Source: Ruminococcus sp.
Lineage (GTDB): Bacteria > Bacillota > Clostridia > Oscillospirales > Acutalibacteraceae
NCBI GenBank assembly: GCA_017502425.1
Contig: JAFVVB010000193.1
Span: 1 to 8,815 of the forward strand
Length of the DNA: 8,815 nucleotides
Direction: 5' to 3'
Shown: one piece after another, positions 1-5,555 of the stretch
How the letters are laid out: each line of letters opens with the position of its first letter
Position numbering within the stretch: position 1 is the first letter of the stretch
Position numbers and translations under genes: made by a program
The notes under the pieces: model-generated
Seen by the model: the letters and a program-made list of their open reading frames with translations, nothing else
What the model was told of the DNA's origin: nothing
The model's database searches: none

Positions 1-72
1 AACAACTTCAGGTACATCAAATCGTTGCCACTGTTCGTCGTAAACTATGCTGTCTTTTCTGTTTTCTTCCAC
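1..72 (-). CDS. Unrecognised protein, N-terminal 24 codons only (runs off left edge)
   Basis: An open frame starts at a GTG (72..70) and continues without a stop to base 1. It reads MEENRKDSIVYDEQWQ, then RFDVPEVV. The start is well supported: a GAGGTGG Shine-Dalgarno (83..77) lies ahead of it, and the same frame has a TGA stop at 84..82, so no earlier start is possible. The visible part is hydrophilic and charged, with no signal peptide or membrane segment, which suggests a cytoplasmic protein. It starts 49 bases after the MATE transporter stop, on the same strand, with no terminator between, so it is probably the third gene of that operon. I do not recognise the family and assign no function. 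That a real gene starts here is fairly sure; its identity is unknown. Confidence 0.6.
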   Translation of the reverse strand, partial: MEENRKDSIVYDEQWQRFDVPEVV

Positions 73-76
73 AAAA

Positions 77-83
77 CCACCTC
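77..83 (-). promoter_or_regulatory. Ribosome binding site for the left-edge gene
   Basis: GAGGTGG on the minus strand, with GAGG seven bases ahead of the GTG at 72..70. It decides the start of the truncated gene, because the in-frame TGA at 84..82 overlaps it. Confidence 0.6.
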
Positions 84-121
84 AGCACAATATATGCAAA
101 GATGATGACTTTTAAAACTAT

Positions 122-1510
122 TTACTGTTGCTCAGGAATATCAAGCTTTTTAAAATCATTTTTGACAAGGTTGATAAAGAATAGTATAGCAGCAACTAAA
201 GCTATTCCCTCAGCGATTGGAAAAGCATACCATAATACTTCCAGCGAATTCTGAGCCAAGAAATACGCAGACGGAAGTAATACAACAAGCTGTCTCATAA
301 TAGACATTAGCATACTGCGCACGCCTTTTCCGACTGCCTGAAATAGCGTTGAAAACGAGATGCCGATAGCAGCAGGCACGAAACAAAGACTGATAATACG
401 AAACGCTGGTACGCCGAGTTTAACGGTGAGTTCATCAGCTTCAAACAGAGAAAGTAGAAATGGTGATCCAAACTGGAACAGTAAGAACCCAAGCAGCATA
501 ATAATTCCTGCTACTGATAAACAAAGCTTGAGTGCACTATACATACGCTTTTTATTTCTTGCTCCGTAGTTGTACCCAATAATAGGAGAAGTGCCCTGAG
601 ATAAACCAAACACCGGCATAAAAACAAAGCTCTGGAGTTTGAAATAAATACCAAATACGTTTATATATGCTTCTTTGATAGCAGTTGTCGCACCAAAAGC
701 GGAGATAATTGCGTTGATACCACTAACCATAACTGAACCAATACACTGCATAATAATCGCAGGGAAACCGACTATGTATATATTCTTAATTACTGTTAAC
801 TTAAGTTTAAACTTTCTTAATGAAATTTTCACTTCATGCTTTTTCAAAAACAGAATAAGAAGTATAAAAATCATAGAACACAACTGTCCTATAATGGTAG
901 CAATAGCGGCACCTTTAACCTCGAGTCGAGGGAAAATCCATATACCATGAATTAACATCGGATCCAAGATGATATTGACAACAGCACCTAATATCTGAGT
1001 AATCATAGGAATAATCATATTGCCGGTAGCTTGTAGAGTTTTCTCGCCCATTACTGAAACGATAGCACCAACTGATACAATGAGTACTATTTGCAGATAC
1101 TGTGTTGCATATGTAAGAATGGTTTCATTATCAGTAAATAATGCTATAAACGGTTTTGATGCAAAAATACCAATAAGAACAAAAAGCAACCACGTAGCAA
1201 TAGCAATAACTATGCCATGAGTAGCAGCGTCACTAGCTTCATCAAAACGTCGTGCTCCGAGTCTTCTGGCAATTAATGAATTGACACCAACCGCAGTACC
1301 AACAGCAAAAGATATCATAACCATCTGTAATGGATATGCTAAAGATACCGCATTTAGTGCCTGCGGTCCTATCTGGGACACAAATATGCTGTCAACGATG
1401 TTATAAAGAGCTTGAATAAGCATCGAAAACATAGCTGGCAAAGACATAGACATCACAAGCGGGAACATCGCCTTGGTTCCCATTTTATTCATAGATTTCA
1501 CTTCACTCAA
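122..1510 (-). CDS. MATE family efflux transporter
   Basis: A 462-residue integral membrane protein of the multidrug and toxin extrusion family. These proteins export organic cations or drugs in exchange for Na+ or H+ across the cytoplasmic membrane. The length and hydrophobic pattern fit the usual 12 helices in two six-helix halves. In half one, helix 1 carries YNIVDSIFV (about residues 36-44) with the aspartate at 40, an acidic residue that is conserved and functionally important in many MATE proteins. Next come NSLIARRLGARR (77-88), QATGNMIIPM (160-169) and ILDPMLI (181-187). Half two has its own signature, SQGTSPIIGYNYGARN (304-319), and FQAVGKG (390-396). The start is TTG at 1510, chosen because AAGGAAG lies 7 bases upstream; the ATG at residue 7 lacks such a site. 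The gene starts one base after the VanZ-like stop codon, so the two are very likely co-transcribed and translationally coupled. The substrate cannot be told from sequence. Confidence 0.93.
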   Translation of the reverse strand: MSEVKSMNKMGTKAMFPLVMSMSLPAMFSMLIQALYNIVDSIFVSQIGPQALNAVSLAYPLQMVMISFAVGTAVGVNSLIARRLGARRFDEASDAATHGIVIAIATWLLFVLIGIFASKPFIALFTDNETILTYATQYLQIVLIVSVGAIVSVMGEKTLQATGNMIIPMITQILGAVVNIILDPMLIHGIWIFPRLEVKGAAIATIIGQLCSMIFILLILFLKKHEVKISLRKFKLKLTVIKNIYIVGFPAIIMQCIGSVMVSGINAIISAFGATTAIKEAYINVFGIYFKLQSFVFMPVFGLSQGTSPIIGYNYGARNKKRMYSALKLCLSVAGIIMLLGFLLFQFGSPFLLSLFEADELTVKLGVPAFRIISLCFVPAAIGISFSTLFQAVGKGVRSMLMSIMRQLVVLLPSAYFLAQNSLEVLWYAFPIAEGIALVAAILFFINLVKNDFKKLDIPEQQ

Positions 1511-1511
1511 T

Positions 1512-1973
1512 TTAATACTTCCTTACCTTCCTTAATAATTTATATATAAATAAAATAATAGCTACACTGAAACATACCCCTGAAAAGTCAAGCATTACAT
1601 CAGAAAATTGAGCACTGCGGCCTTGTGAAAAAAGCTGAATACATTCATCAATAAAAGCAACTGAAAATCCTGATATCAAAGTCGCAAAAGCAGACTTTTT
1701 AGCTTTTAAATCATAGGAATACATAGCAAAAAGAATAAGAGTTCCAAGAAGCGAATACTCAACAAAATGTGCACACTTACGCACAAAATTCTCAGTCAGC
1801 GTAATTGTAGTGCCAATTTTAGCTAACATAGAATTGATAAACTCTAAAACTGCACTACTATGAACAGAAGAAGTCGGCGCATCTAAAGCAGAATTCAGAA
1901 AAATGAATCCTATCATCAGAGCGCTCAATGAAGTTAATATAATTCTGACAGCAATACTTTTGCTAGTTCTCAA
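1512..1973 (-). CDS. VanZ family membrane protein
   Basis: A 153-residue VanZ-like protein (PF04892 type) with about four membrane helices, roughly at residues 10-28, 72-88, 96-114 and 130-147. The family hallmarks are present in order: FIFLNS (23-28), FVRKCAHFVEYSLLG (63-77), FIDECIQLFSQGRSAQ (107-122) and FSDVMLDFSG (123-132). The family is named after teicoplanin-resistance VanZ, but most members, including single-domain ones like this, stand apart from any vancomycin cluster and have no settled function. No vanA/vanH/vanX-like gene is near, so glycopeptide resistance should not be inferred. The start is TTG at 1973, fixed by an AGGAAGTGAT ribosome site 7 bases upstream and an in-frame TAG just beyond it. 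It is the first gene of a leftward operon and overlaps the ribosome site of the MATE gene that follows. Confidence 0.9.
   Translation of the reverse strand: MRTSKSIAVRIILTSLSALMIGFIFLNSALDAPTSSVHSSAVLEFINSMLAKIGTTITLTENFVRKCAHFVEYSLLGTLILFAMYSYDLKAKKSAFATLISGFSVAFIDECIQLFSQGRSAQFSDVMLDFSGVCFSVAIILFIYKLLRKVRKY
1518..1524 (-). promoter_or_regulatory. Ribosome binding site of the MATE gene, inside the vanZ-like gene
   Basis: AAGGAAG on the minus strand, within the last codons of the VanZ-like gene (Arg-Lys-Val-Arg-Lys-Tyr-stop) and 7 bases ahead of TTG 1510. It fixes a TTG start over the downstream ATG and implies coupling, since ribosomes finishing the VanZ-like protein cross it. Confidence 0.75.
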
Positions 1974-1976
1974 ATA

Positions 1977-1986
1977 ATCACTTCCT
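1977..1986 (-). promoter_or_regulatory. Ribosome binding site of the vanZ-like gene
   Basis: AGGAAGTGAT on the minus strand differs at one base from the ideal AGGAGGTGAT anti-16S complement. The AGGAAG core ends 7 bases before the TTG at 1973, so it decides the non-ATG start. Confidence 0.8.
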
Positions 1987-1997
1987 GTCCACTATAC

Positions 1998-2026
1998 ATT
2001 TTATCTTTTAGCACTTATGATGTCAA
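1998..2026 (-). promoter_or_regulatory. Sigma-A-type promoter for the vanZ-like/MATE operon
   Basis: Read on the minus strand, a perfect -35 box TTGACA (2026..2021) and a -10 box TAAAAT (2003..1998) are separated by the optimal 17 bases. The predicted start of transcription is near 1991, giving a short leader of about 18 bases that holds just the AGGAAGTGAT ribosome site. The -35 box forms half of the palindrome at 2022-2031, so a repressor bound there could control it. Inferred from sequence only. Confidence 0.75.
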
Positions 2027-2031
2027 TTGAC
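2022..2031. repeat. 10-bp perfect palindrome between divergent promoters
   Basis: GTCAATTGAC is a perfect inverted repeat covering most of the leftward -35 box and abutting a second, rightward TTGACT. It could be a binding site for a dimeric regulator, or a by-product of two TTGAC boxes back to back. There is no second copy in the window to help decide. Confidence 0.4.
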
Positions 2032-2054
2032 TTTTTATATAAAACAAAATAGTA

Positions 2055-2083
2055 TTGAATTCATTTTTTATTTAGTGTATAAT
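2055..2083 (+). promoter_or_regulatory. Sigma-A-type promoter for the rightward operon
   Basis: A -35-like TTGAAT (2055-2060) and a perfect -10 TATAAT (2078-2083) are 17 bases apart. Transcription would start near 2090 and leave a leader of about 75 bases before the ATG at 2167. The leader contains the small palindrome TTGCGCAA (2099-2106) but no riboswitch I can recognise. A weaker alternative, TTGACT (2027-2032), 17 bases, TAGTAT (2050-2055), lies just upstream on the same strand. Confidence 0.7.
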
Positions 2084-2154
2084 GTTAAATAGGTAAATTT
2101 GCGCAAGTGTAATATGCAAAGTAAGTTTAATATATTCTTTACTATAAATAATAT

Positions 2155-2161
2155 GAGGTGA
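2155..2161 (+). promoter_or_regulatory. Ribosome binding site that fixes the start at 2167
   Basis: GAGGTGA, extended by a T to GAGGTGAT, matches the 16S anti-Shine-Dalgarno and sits 5 bases before ATG 2167. It contains the in-frame GTG at 2158, which therefore should not be taken as the start. Confidence 0.8.
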
Positions 2162-2166
2162 TTAGA

Positions 2167-2658
2167 ATGAATTTTTATAAATATCTTTGTGTATTTCTGG
2201 TTTCTATGGTGCCTATCATTGAGTTAAGAGGTGCGGTACCTATCGGACTTAATCCTGAGTGGGGACTCAATCCTGCTTTGGTTTATGTTATAGCTATTAT
2301 CGGCAACATGCTTCCTGTGCCATTTATTTATTTATTCGCAAGAAAGGTACTTATCTGGGGCTGCGATAAAAAATACATAGGAAAATTTTTCACCTTCTGT
2401 TTAGAAAAGGGCGAAAAAGGTGGCAGAAAACTCGAAGAAAAAGCCAGCAAAAACGGTTTATTCATAGCGCTAATGCTTTTCGTTGCGATTCCGCTACCTG
2501 GTACAGGTGCGTGGACCGGCACTTTAGCTGCTAGTATGCTAGACTTCGATTTTAAACGCAGTACACTCGCTGTACTTTTAGGCGTACTCATCGCAGGTAT
2601 TATCATGGGACTTGCGAGCATCGGTGTTTTCGGTGCATTCAGCTCAATATTTCAATAA
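2167..2658 (+). CDS. Small multi-drug export family membrane protein (COG2426)
   Basis: A 163-residue polytopic membrane protein of the family labelled 'small multi-drug export' (PF06695/COG2426). The conserved blocks are clear: SMVPIIELRGAVPIG (13-27), GNMLPVPFIYLF (46-57), FVAIPLPGTGAWTG (105-118) and GVLIAGIIMG (139-148). About four hydrophobic stretches are separated by a basic, lysine-rich cytoplasmic-looking segment (about 68-97). The two proline/glycine blocks, ELRGAVP and LPGTGAWTG, sit at hydrophobic borders and look like re-entrant loops, but that is inference. The family name rests on thin evidence and the substrate is unknown. The start is ATG 2167 because the ribosome site GAGGTGAT covers the upstream in-frame GTG at 2158. 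It is the first gene of a rightward unit, 54 bases ahead of the flavoprotein pair. Confidence 0.88.
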   Translation: MNFYKYLCVFLVSMVPIIELRGAVPIGLNPEWGLNPALVYVIAIIGNMLPVPFIYLFARKVLIWGCDKKYIGKFFTFCLEKGEKGGRKLEEKASKNGLFIALMLFVAIPLPGTGAWTGTLAASMLDFDFKRSTLAVLLGVLIAGIIMGLASIGVFGAFSSIFQ

Positions 2659-2669
2659 CTAAACTAACC

Positions 2670-2702
2670 AAGGGTAGCTTAATATTAAGTTACCCTTTTA
2701 TA
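2670..2702 (+). terminator. Hairpin with short U-run between the membrane protein and flavoprotein genes
   Basis: Bases 2670-2697 are almost perfectly self-complementary about a centre at 2683/2684: AAGGGTA, G, CTTAAT, then ATTAAG, T, TACCCTT, with a single G-U wobble. It is followed only by a short TTTT-ATA, and the next ribosome site starts at 2702. It could be a weak or partial terminator that lowers transcription of the flavoproteins, or an RNA-end stabiliser. No clear separate promoter for the flavoproteins is visible in the gap, so some read-through is likely. Confidence 0.55.
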
Positions 2703-2707
2703 GGTGA
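2702..2707 (+). promoter_or_regulatory. Ribosome binding site that fixes the start at 2713
   Basis: AGGTGA lies 5 bases before ATG 2713 and overlaps the in-frame GTG at 2704. The GTG is therefore part of the ribosome site and not the start. The site begins only four bases after the 3' arm of the hairpin at 2670-2697. Confidence 0.75.
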
Positions 2708-2712
2708 AAAAT

Positions 2713-3930
2713 ATGGAAAACATCAAAGTTGATATCGCTATCATCGGTGGCGGTGCTAGTGGACTAATGTGCGCATGCGTCGCATCCAAAAAGAGAAACA
2801 AAAGAATAGCTGTAATCGAGAGAGAAAATCGTGTCGGTAAAAAAATACTCATAAGCGGAAATTCAAGATGCAATCTGAGTAATCTTGACTCAAAAGCCAT
2901 GCACTATGGTGGCAGTTTCGATAAAGGACTCGAATTTCTTTTAGAGAATTTTCCACCAAAAAAAGTGCTCACTTATTTTGAAGAAATAGGACTTATTGCT
3001 AAAGCTGATAGTGATAATCGTGTGTATCCTCTTTCCCGCCAGTCAAGCGCAGTGCTGTCGGTATTAAGAAATGAGATACAACGCAATGGTGTTAAAGAAA
3101 TATGTGACACAGAAGTTATGGATATTACTAAAGTCGACAACAGCTATAAGTTAAGGTGTAACGATAAAAACATTTTTGCTAAGAAAGTGGTAATTGCTAC
3201 TGGCGGTAAGAATAACTATGCCCAGAAAGTTGTTACTAATACATACTCATCTGCTATGAGTATCGGTCACAATATCACTAAACTGACTCCTTCCCTGTCA
3301 CCTGTTAAGGTTAAAACAAACTTGCTGAAATCACTCAAAGGTATCAGAGCACAAGGTAGAGTCAGTGCTGTAATTAATGGAAAAGTAGCTAAAACCGAAA
3401 GTGGAGAAATTCAATTTGGCACTGACTATTTATCAGGTATATGTGTATTCAATTTATCTCGTATTCTGAATAGAGCGAAAAACGCTGAAATAATAATACA
3501 GCTTCTACCAGATTATTCTTTTACAGAAATTAACGATATGCTTTTTAAGAGAATAAAACTCTTAAATAATGAAAATGTACAAGAAATTTTCACGGGACTA
3601 TTCCATAAAAACATCGGTATCGCACTACTCAAAACCAGTAATATCGATACATCGAAAAAAGCTATGTCTCTAAGTGAAAATGAAGTTAATACACTGGCAC
3701 ACACTATAAACAAATGGAAGTTTAAGGTTTTACCTAGTTCTGATTTTTCCAACGCTCAGGTAACATGCGGTGGAATAAATGGTAACGAGATAAATCCAAC
3801 TACACTCGAGAGCAAAAAAGCTAAAAACATCTACCTATGTGGAGAAGCCATTGATATTGATGGCGATTGCGGCGGGTTCAACTTGCAGTTTGCGTTTTCA
3901 TCAGGTATGTGCGTAGGAGAACAACTATGA
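2713..3930 (+). CDS. YhiN/HI0933-type FAD-dependent oxidoreductase family protein
   Basis: A 405-residue cytoplasmic flavoprotein of the HI0933/YhiN (BaiN-like, 'aminoacetone oxidase family') group. Visible features are the N-terminal Rossmann dinucleotide motif IIGGGASGL (10-18) with the acidic E36 ending strand 2, the family signature GKKILISGNSRCNLSN (42-57), ATGG (162-165), a central block GEIQFGTDYLSG (231-242), VTCGG (350-354), and the C-terminal FAD-contact region GEAIDIDGDCGGFNLQ (377-392). Length is normal for the family. One block is odd: after ATGGK, where relatives carry a glycine-rich P-x-T-G-S-x-G-x-G-Y stretch, this protein has NNYAQKVVTNTY at about 167-178, with no glycines. 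The physiological reaction of the family is not settled; flavin-dependent reductase activities have been proposed for some members. The start is ATG 2713. Its stop overlaps the start of the next flavoprotein gene. Confidence 0.9.
   Translation: MENIKVDIAIIGGGASGLMCACVASKKRNKRIAVIERENRVGKKILISGNSRCNLSNLDSKAMHYGGSFDKGLEFLLENFPPKKVLTYFEEIGLIAKADSDNRVYPLSRQSSAVLSVLRNEIQRNGVKEICDTEVMDITKVDNSYKLRCNDKNIFAKKVVIATGGKNNYAQKVVTNTYSSAMSIGHNITKLTPSLSPVKVKTNLLKSLKGIRAQGRVSAVINGKVAKTESGEIQFGTDYLSGICVFNLSRILNRAKNAEIIIQLLPDYSFTEINDMLFKRIKLLNNENVQEIFTGLFHKNIGIALLKTSNIDTSKKAMSLSENEVNTLAHTINKWKFKVLPSSDFSNAQVTCGGINGNEINPTTLESKKAKNIYLCGEAIDIDGDCGGFNLQFAFSSGMCVGEQL
3915..3919 (+). promoter_or_regulatory. Ribosome binding site inside the upstream flavoprotein gene
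   Basis: GGAGA lies 7 bases before ATG 3927, within the last codons of the YhiN-type gene (Gly-Glu-Gln-Leu-stop). It selects ATG 3927 over an open extension of the frame back to about 3867, which would overlap the upstream gene by some 60 bases and has no ribosome site. Confidence 0.75.
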
Positions 3931-5522
3931 TACGTATAAACAACTTAAAACTGAAACTCTCGTATACTGACGACGATATAAAAAACGCTGTCGCTAAAGA
4001 GCTCAGAATTTCTAAAGAAAACATTGAAAACGTATCATTATTCAGACGTTCGATAGACGCACGTCATAAAAATGATATTCACTTCATCTCAACTATTGAT
4101 GTAACTGTCAACAAAAACGAAAATGCTGTTATTTCAAAGTCAAAGTCAAAAAACGTATCAATTACTGATGAATATAAATACATACTGCCATACACAAAAG
4201 ATTTAAAACAAAGACCGATAGTAGTCGGATTTGGTCCTGCGGGTATGTTCAGCGCTTTGATTTTAGCTCAGGCAGGTCAGAAACCTATCGTAATAGAACG
4301 AGGCGATAATGTTGATGAACGCACCAAAAAGGTAGATAAACTATGGAACGATGCAGTCCTCGATACTAAATCAAACGTTCAATTTGGTGAGGGCGGAGCA
4401 GGTACTTTCTCTGACGGAAAGCTCAACACAGGCACAAAGGATTCACGTGCAAGAAACGTACTGATGGAATTCGTAAAACACGGTGCACCAAAAGAAATTT
4501 TATATAATGCTAAGCCACATATCGGTACTGACAAGCTAAGAAACACAGTAAAAAGCCTCAGAAAAGAAATCATTCGTTTAGGTGGCGAGGTACGATTTAA
4601 CACAAAGCTTGTAGGTATCAATCGCAACGGCTCAACAGTATCAGGAATCATCGTAGAAAGCGATAAAGGCTCAAAAGAAATTATCGAATCCGATAATGTA
4701 GTGCTTGCAATTGGTCACAGCGCAAGAGACACTTTTGAAATGCTAAACACACTTAACCTATTTATGGAGCAAAAGCCATTTGCTATCGGTGCAAGAATCG
4801 AGCACTTAAGAGAAAATATAGACAAAGCACAGTACGGGAATTTTTACAACAATGAACACTTAGGTGCAGCTGACTATAAAATGAATATCAGAGCTACTAA
4901 CGGACGTGGTGTATACACATTCTGTATGTGTCCGGGTGGTATGGTGGTAGCTGCTCAAAGCGAGGAAAACACCGTTGTCACAAATGGTATGAGTAATTTC
5001 AAAAGAGATAACATAAACTCAAATGCTGCACTATTAGTTAACGTTTTTCCTAGCGATTTTGGTAGTGAGGATGTACTGTCTGGTGTTGAGTATCAGCGAA
5101 AAATTGAAAAAGCTGCATTCTTCTGCGGTGGTGGTAATTACAAAGCACCTATACAGAAAGTCGGCGATTTTTTAAAGAATAAAAAATCGGTTTCTTTCGG
5201 CGAAGTGCTACCATCGTATAGACCATCAGTAAATTTTGCTAAAACCGATGATTATCTACCTGAGTACATTTGCGATGCTATGCGTGAAGGAATAATAAAA
5301 ATGGATAAAAAGCTAAGAGGGTTTGCACATCCTGATGCTTTACTCACCGGTGCTGAAACTCGCTCCTCTTCCCCTATAAGAATAAAACGTGGTGACACTC
5401 TTGAAAGCGTATCACTAAAAGGATTGTATCCGTGCGGCGAAGGTGCAGGATACGCAGGTGGAATCATTTCAGCTGCTGTTGACGGCATAAAATGTGCTGA
5501 ACAAATCTTAATAAAAGCATAA
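3927..5522 (+). CDS. COG2509-type FAD-dependent dehydrogenase family protein
   Basis: A 531-residue, probably cytoplasmic flavoprotein of the uncharacterised COG2509 family. Residues 1 to about 85 form the small alpha/beta N-terminal domain usual for this family. The FAD-binding Rossmann motif follows, VVGFGPAGMFSA (99-110), with the acidic end of strand 2 at IERG (123-126). Family-specific blocks are VQFGEGGAGTFSDGKLNTG (151-169), LAIGHSARDTF (260-270), FCMCPGGMVVAAQ (332-344), GAETRSSSPIRI (475-486) and the C-terminal flavin-binding CGEGAGYAGGIISAAVDG (503-520). Nothing appears truncated. Substrate and electron donor are unknown; the name is by family only. The start is ATG 3927, with GGAGA upstream. 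ATG overlaps the preceding gene's TGA (ATGA), so translation is probably coupled to the YhiN-type protein, which suggests related roles or a fixed ratio. A strong terminator follows the stop immediately. Confidence 0.92.
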   Translation: MIRINNLKLKLSYTDDDIKNAVAKELRISKENIENVSLFRRSIDARHKNDIHFISTIDVTVNKNENAVISKSKSKNVSITDEYKYILPYTKDLKQRPIVVGFGPAGMFSALILAQAGQKPIVIERGDNVDERTKKVDKLWNDAVLDTKSNVQFGEGGAGTFSDGKLNTGTKDSRARNVLMEFVKHGAPKEILYNAKPHIGTDKLRNTVKSLRKEIIRLGGEVRFNTKLVGINRNGSTVSGIIVESDKGSKEIIESDNVVLAIGHSARDTFEMLNTLNLFMEQKPFAIGARIEHLRENIDKAQYGNFYNNEHLGAADYKMNIRATNGRGVYTFCMCPGGMVVAAQSEENTVVTNGMSNFKRDNINSNAALLVNVFPSDFGSEDVLSGVEYQRKIEKAAFFCGGGNYKAPIQKVGDFLKNKKSVSFGEVLPSYRPSVNFAKTDDYLPEYICDAMREGIIKMDKKLRGFAHPDALLTGAETRSSSPIRIKRGDTLESVSLKGLYPCGEGAGYAGGIISAAVDGIKCAEQILIKA

Positions 5523-5555
5523 AAAAGTCTCCCAAAACGGGAGACTTTTCTTTTT
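5523..5555. terminator. Bidirectional intrinsic terminator between convergent genes
   Basis: An 11-bp perfect stem (AAAAGTCTCCC at 5523-5533 with GGGAGACTTTT at 5539-5549) closes an AAAAC loop and is followed by C and TTTTT on the plus strand. On the minus strand the same stem is followed by a run of T from the complementary A-tract. It starts at the base after the plus-strand stop (5520-5522) and ends four bases beyond the minus-strand addA stop (5556..5554). It should therefore end both transcripts. Confidence 0.9.

Noticed and set aside
1512..1973. Glycopeptide (teicoplanin) resistance locus suggested by a VanZ-like gene
   Set aside because: No vanR/S/H/A/X-like gene is nearby, and the protein is a generic single-domain VanZ-family member of a type common in Clostridia.
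2158..2166. GTG start at 2158 for the COG2426 protein
   Set aside because: The GTG lies inside the GAGGTGAT ribosome site; ATG 2167 is correctly spaced from it.
2084..2166. Possible riboswitch in the leader of the rightward operon
   Set aside because: The leader is short (about 75 bases), very AT-rich and has only an 8-base palindrome; no known aptamer pattern or terminator is visible.
2328..2621. Open frame on the minus strand opposite the COG2426 gene (97 codons)
   Set aside because: It is a shadow of a well-conserved gene, with no ribosome site and no recognisable protein features.
2704..2712. GTG start at 2704 for the YhiN-type flavoprotein
   Set aside because: The GTG is part of the AGGTGA ribosome site for ATG 2713.
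3867..3926. N-terminal extension of the COG2509 protein by 20 residues
   Set aside because: It would overlap the upstream gene by about 60 bases, is arginine-rich and unlike the family, and has no ribosome site; ATG 3927 has GGAGA and an ATGA overlap.
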